Assembly (NCBI GenBank): GCA_018814355.1
Contig: JAHIZT010000105.1
Span: forward strand, 1-35,960
Length of the DNA stretch: 35,960 bases
Reading direction: 5' to 3'
Source: Candidatus Thermoplasmatota archaeon
Lineage (GTDB): Archaea > Thermoplasmatota > Thermoplasmata > UBA10834
Shown one piece after another: positions 24,893-32,506 of this stretch. The position numbers and the translations under genes were made by a program. The notes below the pieces were generated by a model. It did not search any database and was not told the origin of the DNA. It saw only the letters and a program-made list of their open reading frames with translations. The first letter of the stretch is position 1; every line of letters starts with the position of its first letter.

Positions 24893-25100
24893 TGCTATCC
24901 CTCGTCTCGGTTCGATAGACCTTGCTGTGAGTCCTCGAGTATTCGAGCACAGCGTCCGAGAGGCAACGTTTCTCGGCCGTGACGCCTCGTTCGCGCCTGA
25001 AAATTCGTTTCAGCGCGAGTATTGGGTTGCTCGAAGCATTGCCCAGATGGCGTCTGGCCGATACCGCCTCAGGTATCGCAAGCCGCTGAATGGGCTGCTG
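24893..25100 (-). promoter_or_regulatory. structured 5' leader of the ribosomal superoperon
   Basis: No credible gene fits here. Transcribed from the TATA box just upstream, the RNA could form three hairpins. The first pairs 25059-25065 with 25072-25078 (7 bp, 6-nt loop) and begins at the predicted start of transcription. The second spans 24992-25017 (10 bp with one bulged base, 5-nt loop). The third pairs 24934-24938 with 24943-24947. A role in feedback control by a ribosomal protein is inferred only. Confidence 0.45.
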
Positions 25101-25110
25101 ATATATAAAC
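25101..25110 (-). promoter_or_regulatory. TATA box for the ribosomal protein superoperon
   Basis: The minus strand reads GTTTATATAT, one of the best TATA elements in the window. Transcription should begin near 25078. It lies about 20 nt past the stop of the upstream gene, so the superoperon has its own promoter. Confidence 0.65.
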
Positions 25111-25129
25111 GTGACCGCTCGCCCAGCGG

Positions 25130-25450
25130 TCAGAGCTTGCCTTCCTTCACCTTCTTCTGGGCCTTCTTCGCCCGCTCCTTTGCGGTGAGGCCCGTCGCTC
25201 TCTCCAGAAAAACGTTGTACGCCTTGATCGTGCTCAGGGCGACCTCGTCCCCGACCGAGGGGTCCATCTTAGTATCAACGCACACAGTTTTCTTGCTCGG
25301 CCAGACAGCTATCTCCTTCAGCGCCCCGAACGATGACACGAGCTCCCCGTCCCTCTCCTGCACGTTCCCGAAGATGTCCTGCATGTGGACCTTGAGCTTC
25401 TCCAGCTGTATGTTGTCTTGATGGCCTCTGCGGATCTCGTATTCCTGCAT
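25130..25450 (-). CDS. DUF5611-like archaeal protein
   Basis: The 106-residue cytosolic protein begins MQEYEIRRGH, has GELVSSFGALKEIAVWPSKKTVCVDT in the middle, and ends AYNVFLERATGLTAKERAKKAQKKVKEG. The overall pattern resembles the archaeal family DUF5611 as I remember it; the family role is not known to me. No membrane segment or metal motif is visible. It starts 18 nt after the RaSEA gene on the same strand, so the two are probably co-transcribed. Whether it helps in archaeosine synthesis cannot be told from the sequence. Confidence 0.75.
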   Translation of the reverse strand: MQEYEIRRGHQDNIQLEKLKVHMQDIFGNVQERDGELVSSFGALKEIAVWPSKKTVCVDTKMDPSVGDEVALSTIKAYNVFLERATGLTAKERAKKAQKKVKEGKL

Positions 25451-25468
25451 CGACTCACCTTCTAGCAG

Positions 25469-26491
25469 TTAAGCTCCGTGCTTCCTGAAAAACCTTTGGA
25501 GGTCGCACGTGCCGCCCATCACGAACCCTTCGAGATCCATCACGCTTCTCCAGATCTCCCTGCAGTCGCATTCTGGCGCTCCCAAGCGTGATGCGTCCTG
25601 GGTCTGGGAATAGCCCTTGATCGAATCAAGGATCACATCATCGCACTTGCCGCAGTTGTGTGCTCCTCGTTCCTTGCCTCCGCCCGTCGGGTCGCATATG
25701 ATCTTCTTGCCAGAGTCCTTGCTGGCCTTCAGGACGTCCAGGACGCTCCAGAGCCATGGGGGCCTGTACGCCCAGTTCTTCCAGAGTCTCTCGACAAGGG
25801 TTCCCTTCTGTACGTTGACTGGGTTGAGCGAGACGGTCTTGCTGTTCTTTGCCGCATGTATCATGGTGGCCTTCGCATCGGCGACCGCCTCCGCTTCAGT
25901 CAGGAACGGCGGTTTGAGGAGCACATAGGTCCTGATGTCGACTCGTTTGTCCGTTAGCACTTGAACCGCATCGTCATAGTCCTTGACAGTGAATCCTTTG
26001 TTGATCGAGTATATCAGGACCTTGCCGTTCGCGCTCTCCAGCCCGAGTGCCAGCTCGATATGGTCGTGGGTCCTGAGGACTCTGTCTAGTGTCTCTGGCG
26101 TTACGTACTCCGGTCTCGACTCGAACAGGAGTCTCGTATGATTGTCGGCGCAGTGCCTGAGTATCTGATCCGCCTGCTCGACGGGTATCTCGCACTCGTC
26201 GAGGAACGACCCTGACGTGTATACCTTCAGCAGGTCGACCTTGCCCAGTTCCTCGATCGCGCGCGTGAACTGCTTTGAGATGTCCTTTGGTGCGATGGTC
26301 CCGCTCGACCCGATGTTGTATCCACACATCGAGCACCCGCCTCTGTGGGAATGGCTGCATCCTGTCGTCTGAAGTATGATGACGCCGGCTTCGACGATCT
26401 TGCCATCAAGAGACTCCTTCTCTTTCCAGACTGACGCCGGTGAGTCCGCACCTCTCCTGTGCGTGCGCCTGGTCCCCGTTTCATCTCTCAT
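25469..26491 (-). CDS. raSEA: archaeosine synthase radical SAM subunit (RaSEA-type)
   Basis: The 340-residue radical SAM protein has an unusual cluster motif C45-x7-C53-x2-C56 (TGCSHSHRGGCSMCGY), the hallmark of the COG1244/RaSEA group. RaSEA works with ArcS to turn a lysine adduct of preQ0 at tRNA position 15 into archaeosine. Other supporting segments are KVYTSGSFLDECEIP, FESRPEYVTPETL and ALGLESAN. A late Cys group (HNCGKCDD, PECDC) may bind another metal. ATG 26491 has GGTTAGG just upstream. It lies between the histone-fold gene and the DUF5611-like gene; no ArcS or TGT gene is in the window. Confidence 0.82.
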   Translation of the reverse strand: MRDETGTRRTHRRGADSPASVWKEKESLDGKIVEAGVIILQTTGCSHSHRGGCSMCGYNIGSSGTIAPKDISKQFTRAIEELGKVDLLKVYTSGSFLDECEIPVEQADQILRHCADNHTRLLFESRPEYVTPETLDRVLRTHDHIELALGLESANGKVLIYSINKGFTVKDYDDAVQVLTDKRVDIRTYVLLKPPFLTEAEAVADAKATMIHAAKNSKTVSLNPVNVQKGTLVERLWKNWAYRPPWLWSVLDVLKASKDSGKKIICDPTGGGKERGAHNCGKCDDVILDSIKGYSQTQDASRLGAPECDCREIWRSVMDLEGFVMGGTCDLQRFFRKHGA

Positions 26492-26518
26492 GTCCTAACC
26501 GGCAAAACGCTGAGATGC

Positions 26519-26713
26519 TCAGAGATCGTAGGGCTTGAGAGTTCTTCGGCCGTTCTTCTTCGCCCGCCTCGCAGCGCTCTCGATCATCTCGTGGACCTCT
26601 CTGTCCAGTTCGTAATAGAATTCCTCGGAGATCCGGATGCCCTCTCCGGCCACATCCTTGACCTCAGACACCTTGATGACCATCTTACCGTTACGCAAGG
26701 CTGAGACTTTCAT
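26519..26713 (-). CDS. single histone-fold protein (DUF1931/face-to-face histone type)
   Basis: This 64-residue protein ends with a strong histone-fold signature: long helix SEEFYYELDREVHEMIESAARRAKKNG (29-55), then GRRTLKPYDL (55-64), matching the RKTvkpeDl loop of histones. A short first helix (15-22, VSEVKDVA) and loop GEGIRIS precede it, but there is no room for a normal third helix. This is the layout of the minimal DUF1931-like and face-to-face histones reported in archaea and some bacteria. It probably binds DNA as a dimer or higher oligomer. GGGGGAG lies just before the ATG. It is divergent from tyrS and heads the raSEA group. Confidence 0.75.
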   Translation of the reverse strand: MKVSALRNGKMVIKVSEVKDVAGEGIRISEEFYYELDREVHEMIESAARRAKKNGRRTLKPYDL

Positions 26714-26837
26714 ACGCTCCCCCGCTTGAATCCCCGAGTGGGACTAGAGCTAATGCGCATACCCTTCTTAACGTTTTCCTTCGTATTCGCACCCACAAAG
26801 CTTTTTCATGCGCATTCTTCTATCGGGACGGGACACA

Positions 26838-27884
26838 ATGATGGACGTCGATTCCAAGGTCGAATTGGCCTCAAGGGACGCTCTCGAGATCGTCACGCCC
26901 GAGGAGCTGAGAAATCTCTTCGAGACCAGCTCCAAACCTACTGGGTACATCGGATACGAGCCGAGCGGGTTCGTACATGCTGGACAGATTATCACCGCGA
27001 GCAAGATCATCGACCTACAGAACACCGGCGTCGAGATGACCATCTTCCTGGCGGATTGGCACGCGCTGATCAACGACAAGATGGGAGGGAAGATCGAGAA
27101 CATACGAGCCTGTGGAGAGTACCTACGCGAGTGCTTCATTGCGTTGGGAGTGAAGGACACTGCGAAGTTCGTTTGGGCCAGCGACCTCATCGACCATTCA
27201 AGCTACTGGGAGAAGTTCATCCGCATATCCAAAGCGAGCTCTCTCACTCGCATCAAGCGAGCGATGACGATCCTCGGAAGGACTGAGGATGAAGCCGAGA
27301 TCGATGCATCCAAGGTCATGTATCCTCCCATGCAGGCAGCGGATATCTTTGAGCTAGGAGCTGACATCGCTCTCGCCGGCATGGATCAGAGACGGGCTCA
27401 CATGCTGGCCAGGGATGCCGCCGAGAAGCTCGGATGGAAGAAGCCCATCGCGCTCCACACCCCGTTGCTTGTGAGCCTCCTGGGCGCAGGAAGGATGGAC
27501 CCTGTAGACGCGAAGATGTCAAAGAGCAACCCAAACAGCGCGGTCTTCCTGCATGACTCGCCGCAGGAGATATCGAAGAAGATCAAGGGTGCCTTCTGTC
27601 CCGCAGAGGTCGAGGGGAACCCCGTCGTAGACACAATGAGGCTCATAGTCTTCCCGAAGCTAGGTTCGGTGCACATCGACAGGCCCGAGAAGTATGGAGG
27701 CCCGCTCGATTTCGCCAGCTTCGCAGAGCTCCAGCAGTCCTATGCGTCTGGCAAGCTCCATCCGCAGGACCTGAAGAAGGGCGTATCCGATTCCATGTCA
27801 ACATTGCTTCTGCCGGTTCGAGAGTATTTCGAGAAGCATCCGCAGAACCTCGAGAAGGTCAAGTCACTCTCAGTCACGAGATGA
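26838..27884 (+). CDS. tyrS: tyrosyl-tRNA synthetase
   Basis: Charges tRNA-Tyr. The 348-residue class I synthetase has GYIGYEPSGFVHAGQ (37-50, the HIGH-like motif being HAGQ), ADWHALIND in the archaeal TyrRS style, KVMYPPMQAADIFELGADIALAGMDQR for tyrosine and tRNA binding, and KMSKS at 226-230. ATG 26838 (followed by a second ATG) is preferred to ATG 26808, which would add ten unrelated residues. The last 15 nt overlap the convergent DHH gene. Confidence 0.93.
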   Translation: MMDVDSKVELASRDALEIVTPEELRNLFETSSKPTGYIGYEPSGFVHAGQIITASKIIDLQNTGVEMTIFLADWHALINDKMGGKIENIRACGEYLRECFIALGVKDTAKFVWASDLIDHSSYWEKFIRISKASSLTRIKRAMTILGRTEDEAEIDASKVMYPPMQAADIFELGADIALAGMDQRRAHMLARDAAEKLGWKKPIALHTPLLVSLLGAGRMDPVDAKMSKSNPNSAVFLHDSPQEISKKIKGAFCPAEVEGNPVVDTMRLIVFPKLGSVHIDRPEKYGGPLDFASFAELQQSYASGKLHPQDLKKGVSDSMSTLLLPVREYFEKHPQNLEKVKSLSVTR

Positions 27885-28829
27885 GTCGATCTTCTTCAGG
27901 ATCTTCATCGCATTCTCGGCTGATATGTTCAGAATGGCCTCGACGTCGCCAACCCCCGTGAGGCCAGCAGCGCCCGGATGACCACCGCCGCCGTTCGTGG
28001 TCTCGGACCCGACTCCTCCCAGCAGCTTGCCGAGATGGATGCCTTTTCTCACGACGGCCTGCGTCGCCCTTGCGCTTATCCTGAACTGTTCTCCCCTCTG
28101 GGAGCCCACGAAGCCTATGTCCGCTCCAAGCGATAGCAGCGATTTGCAGACGGATGCTTCGAACGCGCTGCCCTGTGAGGTCGCGATGATGTAGTTCCCG
28201 ACCTTCCAGTACTTCAGCCTCTGAGCGCCCTTGAGCTGCGAGATCCTCTCCGATATGTCCGTGTCAACGTCCACAAGTCCCATCGCCTCGTCCATGGCGA
28301 TGTCGTGGATGGCCATCAGCTCGGAGAATGTGATCAGGGTCGTAGGTTTCGCGAACTTGAAGTATCCCGTGTCCGTGAGCATCCCGAACAAGAGTGCCAA
28401 GGCCACATCGCGGCTCGGCTTCTTCCTTGCAGCCTTCAGCAGCTCGTAAACGATCTCCGAGCACGAGCTCTTGGTATCGTCGCAGTAGTACTGCCTAGCC
28501 TTCTCCCACCCTTCGTTCCTGGTGTGGTGGTCGACAACGATGGCTCTTGAGATGTCGATCTCGATCCCGAGCTGCTCCGGGCCAGACGTGTCAAGCACGA
28601 GGAGTCGGGCCATCGGCAGCTTCGCGATATCCTCAGATGCTTCGATGTTGAGCGTCTTCGCCAAGACCTTCGAAACCATGTCCAGACCGCCGGGAAGACC
28701 GATCAAGACCTCAGGAAACGATTGCTGCACCGCGAATGCGCTAGCGACGGCGTCGGGATCCGCGTTCCCATGCAGGAGCACTAGCGTCCCCCCTTCTTTC
28801 GATAGCTCTTCGGCGATGCTGGAAAGCAC
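27870..28829 (-). CDS. DHH-DHHA1 family phosphoesterase
   Basis: The 319-residue protein of the RecJ/NrnA-like superfamily has HGNADPDAVASA (20-31, first metal motif), VLDTSG (78-83), VVDHHTRNE with D100-H101-H102, and a later LTDTGYFKFA motif. The C-terminal DHHA1 domain has NGGGGHPGAAG. These make a manganese-dependent nuclease or oligonucleotide/cyclic-nucleotide phosphodiesterase likely; the substrate is unknown. The start is GTG 28829, backed by a TATA box 25-31 nt upstream, so the message is probably leaderless. It follows the prefoldin gene, a common archaeal neighbour. Confidence 0.88.
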   Translation of the reverse strand: MLSSIAEELSKEGGTLVLLHGNADPDAVASAFAVQQSFPEVLIGLPGGLDMVSKVLAKTLNIEASEDIAKLPMARLLVLDTSGPEQLGIEIDISRAIVVDHHTRNEGWEKARQYYCDDTKSSCSEIVYELLKAARKKPSRDVALALLFGMLTDTGYFKFAKPTTLITFSELMAIHDIAMDEAMGLVDVDTDISERISQLKGAQRLKYWKVGNYIIATSQGSAFEASVCKSLLSLGADIGFVGSQRGEQFRISARATQAVVRKGIHLGKLLGGVGSETTNGGGGHPGAAGLTGVGDVEAILNISAENAMKILKKIDSSRD

Positions 28830-28852
28830 GAGCTAATGTCAGGATGAATGAT

Positions 28853-28862
28853 GTATAAAATA
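28853..28862 (-). promoter_or_regulatory. TATA box for the DHH phosphoesterase gene
   Basis: The minus strand reads TATTTTATAC, centred about 27 nt before GTG 28829. Transcription would begin on the start codon. It separates this gene from the proteasome/exosome superoperon. Confidence 0.6.
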
Positions 28863-28871
28863 GATACCTAG

Positions 28872-28898
28872 CTCCCGAGGAAGGTGATGCCCCGGGAG
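28872..28898 (-). terminator. possible hairpin terminator after prefoldin beta
   Basis: CTCCCG and CGGGAG (28872-28877 and 28893-28898) form a 6-bp stem with a 15-nt loop, 20 nt past the prefoldin stop. T-rich sequence follows on the minus strand. The evidence is modest. Confidence 0.3.
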
Positions 28899-28917
28899 AA
28901 GATCGATGGTTTGCGCC

Positions 28918-29304
28918 CTAGCTCTCGTCGACCTCGGGGGCCGGTTTGGCGGGGGCGGGAGCCTGGAGTGCCTGCGTTATCTGGTCCTGAAGGCTCTTGT
29001 GCCTCTCTCTGAGGTGCTTGTCCTGCCTGTCGATCGTCTTCACGCGCACCTCGGCCGTCTCCTTCTGTTCCTTGAGCTCCGTGACCAGTGCGGGCCTGTC
29101 CTTCACCTGGATTAATAGCGACCCCACGTTCTTGAAGGCCGCTGAATCGTCCGTGATCTTCTCGAGCTCTACTATCGTCCTGTCTAGCTCACGAACCTGT
29201 GCCTCCAGCTGTATCTTCTGCGTGGTGACCATTTGTATCTGCTGTGTCAGTTGCTGGAACTGCGCGATCTGGTTCTGGACCTTCGGTGGTATGTTGTCCA
29301 TCAT
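28918..29304 (-). CDS. pfdB: prefoldin beta subunit
   Basis: Prefoldin is a hexameric holdase chaperone that passes clients to the thermosome. The 128-residue beta subunit has the two coiled-coil arms (PKVQNQIAQFQQLTQQIQMV and KEQKETAEVRVKTIDRQDKHLRER) joined by the hairpin region KNVGSLLIQVKDRP. An Ala/Pro tail of about 15 residues is extra. ATG 29304 is used: GGAGG lies about 10 nt upstream, and it overlaps the Pcc1 stop as ATGA. Confidence 0.93.
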   Translation of the reverse strand: MMDNIPPKVQNQIAQFQQLTQQIQMVTTQKIQLEAQVRELDRTIVELEKITDDSAAFKNVGSLLIQVKDRPALVTELKEQKETAEVRVKTIDRQDKHLRERHKSLQDQITQALQAPAPAKPAPEVDES

Positions 29305-29546
29305 CTACGTCCTGCCTCCTTAGCTGTCTCCTCTGCTACATTAGTCCATCTGATATATGAGTTCAGGGCCGCCCTCAGGGCGTTCTGGTCGTCCGCCTCT
29401 ATGCGGATCAAGACCTCCCCTTCCCGTTTCTCTACAGAGACCTTCGTGCGTGGGATCCTTTCCGCCAACTCGGGGGAGAGTGCTCCAGCGATCACGTCGG
29501 GCTTCTCGGTCCTTACGGTCAGTTCGGCCCTGCTGGTCAAGATCAT
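29301..29546 (-). CDS. pcc1: KEOPS complex subunit Pcc1
   Basis: The 81-residue protein matches the Pcc1 fold (beta-strands AELTVRT and GEVLIRIEADDQNALRAALNSYIRW). Pcc1 is the dimerisation subunit of KEOPS, which makes the t6A modification on ANN-decoding tRNAs. It overlaps rpoP and pfdB by 4 nt on each side. Its place between rpoP and pfdB is the common archaeal one. Confidence 0.88.
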   Translation of the reverse strand: MILTSRAELTVRTEKPDVIAGALSPELAERIPRTKVSVEKREGEVLIRIEADDQNALRAALNSYIRWTNVAEETAKEAGRR

Positions 29547-29683
29547 CTACCTTTGATCGATTTCCTCACGTTTGGCCGCTCTTTATAGAAGACCTTAGAG
29601 CCACACTTCTCGCACTGCAGCCCGACGGTGTTCACGTTCGTCCTCACGGGCTCCTTGCATTTAGAGCACTTGTACATCGGCAT
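29543..29683 (-). CDS. rpoP: RNA polymerase subunit P (RpoP, Rpb12-like)
   Basis: This 46-residue zinc-ribbon subunit has C6-x2-C9 (KCSKC) and C24-x2-C27 (QCEKC) and ends with FYKERPNVRKSIKGR, the conserved basic end of Rpb12/RpoP. It is very short. ATG 29683 directly follows the L37Ae stop with no gap; a second ATG lies two codons later. Its stop overlaps the Pcc1 start. Confidence 0.92.
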   Translation of the reverse strand: MPMYKCSKCKEPVRTNVNTVGLQCEKCGSKVFYKERPNVRKSIKGR

Positions 29684-30049
29684 CTACTCCTTCTTCTTCC
29701 GCTTCTTGGGCTTCTCGGCCATCTCTTCAAGCTCCGCCAGTCCAGCGATCTCTTCCATTGGCGCTGCCTCCTCCTCACTGCCCTCGGCCTTAGCAAGGAC
29801 CTCTTCGACGTCGCGCGTCACGGCCACGGGGGGCGTGGGCCTGTAGGAGCCGCTGGCCATCTTGGCGCCGCAGTGCCTGCAGACCCAGATGCCGCTCGCG
29901 GTCCTGCCGAGCGCCACTGCTCTGCAATACCGGCACTCGTGCCTGCCCTTGCTCACCGCTTCGACGTCCGCTATCCGCTTCCTGACAGTGACGCCGTATC
30001 TCGGGCCGAACCTGCCGGACGAACCTACCTTCTTAGTTCTCTTGGACAT
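29684..30049 (-). CDS. rpl37ae: ribosomal protein eL43 (L37Ae) with acidic-to-basic tail
   Basis: The zinc-ribbon ribosomal protein has SGRFGPRYGVTVRKRIADVE near the start, CRYC and CRHC zinc ligands, and GIWVCRHCGAKMASGSYRP. About 40 further residues (EEVLAKAEGSEEEAAP to a terminal Lys run) bring it to 121, longer than the usual 80-95. ATG 30049 is chosen; the longer in-frame reading overlaps Rrp42. Confidence 0.93.
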   Translation of the reverse strand: MSKRTKKVGSSGRFGPRYGVTVRKRIADVEAVSKGRHECRYCRAVALGRTASGIWVCRHCGAKMASGSYRPTPPVAVTRDVEEVLAKAEGSEEEAAPMEEIAGLAELEEMAEKPKKRKKKE

Positions 30050-30062
30050 ATCATCCCGTCCC

Positions 30063-30833
30063 TCAGAGCTTGGAGCGTATCTCCGCCCCGATTCTCCTAG
30101 ACATGCCAACGACTTTGGACACTTCTTCCAGCGTGAATGCTCCTGCCAAACCCTTCTGCATCGCGCACAGGTTTCCTGTCTCGATCGTGGCGACCGTGAG
30201 CCTGGCATCCGCCACCCTCTCCTCGTCGTGGGTGGGGTCGAGCAGTATCTTGCCGTCTATCTTGACTGCAGTGATGGAGATTGGTTGGTGCAGCACGGGC
30301 AGCGGGTAGTCTTCTCCCTTGCCCGCCCTCTTCGCAGGAACGATTGCGGTCTTGAAAGCCGCATTCACCGCGATGTTGGCAGCATCGAACAGGTTGCCGT
30401 CGTAGTCCAGGACATGTACGTCGACGAACATGATCCAGACCTCCTTGCCGGGCTCGATGCACAGCTTGGTCATGTCGACCGCGTGTCCTTCTCTGATCCC
30501 TCTGTCGATGACCCTCGCAACCTCGATCGACTCCTGGTCTGGCGGTCCGCTCTCGAAGGTGTTACTTGCCATCGGAATGAGTTCCGCGTTGGTGGTCAGG
30601 ACGCCGGTGTTCGGTGTGTCCGGGAATGGCGCGCCCAGGATGAGTTTCACCCCCACGACGACCTGCGTTTCTCCCAGGGTGACTCTCGCGGAGCCCTCCG
30701 CCGAGCCGATGAAATTGGTCTCGATGGTCAGCGGGCGTAGCTCATCGAGCTGCCTGCCGTCCGCCCTGGCGCCCTTTGCCAAGAGCTTTGAAATGTAGTC
30801 CCTCTTCAGGTCGGCGACGACATCTTTGCCCAT
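30063..30833 (-). CDS. rrp42: exosome subunit Rrp42 (RNase PH fold)
   Basis: The 256-residue protein is the non-catalytic partner of Rrp41 in the hexameric exosome ring that degrades RNA from the 3' end. It has RADGRQLDELRPLTIETNFIGSAEGSA and DVHVLDYDGNLFDAANIAVNAAF, typical of archaeal Rrp42. Its ATG abuts the Rrp41 stop. Confidence 0.95.
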   Translation of the reverse strand: MGKDVVADLKRDYISKLLAKGARADGRQLDELRPLTIETNFIGSAEGSARVTLGETQVVVGVKLILGAPFPDTPNTGVLTTNAELIPMASNTFESGPPDQESIEVARVIDRGIREGHAVDMTKLCIEPGKEVWIMFVDVHVLDYDGNLFDAANIAVNAAFKTAIVPAKRAGKGEDYPLPVLHQPISITAVKIDGKILLDPTHDEERVADARLTVATIETGNLCAMQKGLAGAFTLEEVSKVVGMSRRIGAEIRSKL

Positions 30834-31616
30834 CTAGACCGCCTCCTTCTTCATGTCGGTCTCGGAAGGCATCGCGGTCTCTGTTGCTGCTCCCTTTGCC
30901 GTGTACCTTCTCCTGAGCGCGTCTCTCTGGACCTCGTACACCTTCTTGCAGGCCTCAACGGCCATGTGTAGGCCCTTGTCGAACTCTTCGTTCGTCAGGT
31001 CGCCATCCATCTGGAGAAGCACGATCTCTCCGGCCCTCGGCACGTACCCGACCGGAATGTCTGCCTGGCCGAAGTTATCCTCCTCCTTGCCCAGGTCCAG
31101 GACCATTGTGTCAGCGACCTTGCCGGCCGCGCAGGATGCAACGAGGTCCCTCATCGGCACGCCAGCGTCTGCGAGGGCCACTGAAGCTGCCGTCAGGCCT
31201 GCGCATCTAGTGCCAGCATTGGCCTGAAGAACCTCGATATAGACATCGATCGAAGTCCTTGGGAAGTACTCTGTGAACACAACGTGTGTCAACGCTTCCG
31301 AAGTGATCTTCGATATCTCGTGCGACCTTCTGTCCGGTCCCGGCCTTTTCCTGTCGTCCACGGAGAAAGACGCCATGTTGTAGCGGCACTGGACGAGCGC
31401 CCTATCTGGGTTCTGCAGGTGTCTGGGATGGCATTCCCTCGGTCCGTAGACCGCGGCCATGACCTTGTTCAGGCCCCACTCTACATATGCGGACCCGTCC
31501 GCTCGTTTCAACACTCCCGCTTCTATCTTCAGAGGCCTCATCTCGTCTGGCCTCCGGCCGTCTATCCTGCGGCCGTTCTCGTCAATCAGCTTAAGATCCG
31601 TAGGTGCTCCACCCAT
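30834..31616 (-). CDS. rrp41: exosome subunit Rrp41 (catalytic RNase PH fold)
   Basis: The 260-residue phosphorolytic subunit has [37 protein letters not shown]-type substrate residues, the [21 protein letters not shown] stretch, and an acidic VDGDL-like catalytic segment ([12 protein letters not shown]). A 20-residue tail follows the core. It begins 5 nt after Rrp4. Confidence 0.95.
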   Translation of the reverse strand: MGGAPTDLKLIDENGRRIDGRRPDEMRPLKIEAGVLKRADGSAYVEWGLNKVMAAVYGPRECHPRHLQNPDRALVQCRYNMASFSVDDRKRPGPDRRSHEISKITSEALTHVVFTEYFPRTSIDVYIEVLQANAGTRCAGLTAASVALADAGVPMRDLVASCAAGKVADTMVLDLGKEEDNFGQADIPVGYVPRAGEIVLLQMDGDLTNEEFDKGLHMAVEACKKVYEVQRDALRRRYTAKGAATETAMPSETDMKKEAV

Positions 31617-31621
31617 TCAAT

Positions 31622-32314
31622 TCACGCTCCCTTGTTGGAACTCTTTTCCAGGAATTCCTTGACCTTTTCCGTGAGTCCGAGGTTGTGCGCCTCGTCCTCT
31701 ATCATCTTGATCGCCTGGACAGCCCGGACTATGTTGTCAAGCTCCCCATCGATCCATATTCTTCCGTTCTGCCCGACGTATATCCGGCAGGCCGTCTCAT
31801 TCTTCAACATCTGTATCATAGACCCGTTCTTCCCGATGACCCTCGGGACCTTGGACGGGGATACCTCGATGACCATGCCGCCCGTAAGCTTCCTGAGCCC
31901 GTGATCCCGCATCGAGACCGAGATCCTCTTCAGCTCGTTCACGGCGACGATCTTCAGCAGGACGATGTCACCTACCTGCATGAACTTGCGAGTCTCTCCG
32001 AATTCGACCCTCCACGGAACCTCGTTCACGTGCAGAGGGGAGGGATACGGCGAGTTGATGTCGACCAGCCAGTTCGAAGCTCCCGTGTCGACGATCTTGC
32101 CGACCACCAGGTCGCCTGTCACCGGCAAGTACCGCCCGGCCAATGGGACGACGCTAACCGAATCTGGCCTCACGCTCTTTATACCCAGCTGAGAAGCGAA
32201 TATCTTGCCCCCCTGTGAGTAGGTCCCGGGCCCGGCCCTCTTGCTGGATATCGCAAGCAGGTCCCCAGGTACGACTATCTCTCTCGTGTTCTCTTTAGAA
32301 TCACTTGTTGGCAT
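31622..32314 (-). CDS. rrp4: exosome cap subunit Rrp4 (S1 and KH domains)
   Basis: The 230-residue RNA-binding cap of the exosome has an N-terminal strand region (EIVVPGDLLA), an S1 domain (TGDLVVGKIVDTGASNWLVDIN to KRISVSMRD) and a KH domain with KVPRVIGKNGSMIQMLKNET. ATG 32314 is chosen, with GTGAG about 6 nt upstream. It lies 192 nt after SBDS; that gap holds a TATA-like CTTTAAG on the minus strand at 32438-32444. Confidence 0.94.
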   Translation of the reverse strand: MPTSDSKENTREIVVPGDLLAISSKRAGPGTYSQGGKIFASQLGIKSVRPDSVSVVPLAGRYLPVTGDLVVGKIVDTGASNWLVDINSPYPSPLHVNEVPWRVEFGETRKFMQVGDIVLLKIVAVNELKRISVSMRDHGLRKLTGGMVIEVSPSKVPRVIGKNGSMIQMLKNETACRIYVGQNGRIWIDGELDNIVRAVQAIKMIEDEAHNLGLTEKVKEFLEKSSNKGA

Positions 32315-32506
32315 TTGTCTCACTCGCATGTTTGCGATAAACACGCTGCCAGCGAGGCTTCAAATCACAAAGATCTACTTCGCGGCTCGCAGTGCATTTA
32401 CCATTATCTCTCGTCGGAGCCGAAAACGCATTCCTTGCTTAAAGGTTTTGGTTGCACCCCTGCGTCCCCGATGTCCTGTCAGTGGGCGCAGCCAGCAAGG
32501 CGTTTC
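32315..32506 (-). promoter_or_regulatory. 192-nt spacer with a possible internal promoter
   Basis: The spacer between SBDS and rrp4 holds no ORF. The minus strand carries CCTTTAAGCA near 32438-32444, a TATA-like element that would start transcription about 100 nt before rrp4. It suggests the exosome genes can be expressed apart from psmA-SBDS. I saw no tRNA or clear small RNA. Confidence 0.35.

Noticed and set aside
24927-25421. 164-residue plus-strand ORF over the ribosomal leader
   Set aside because: It covers the superoperon leader and promoter and the DUF5611-like gene in antisense and has no recognisable domain.
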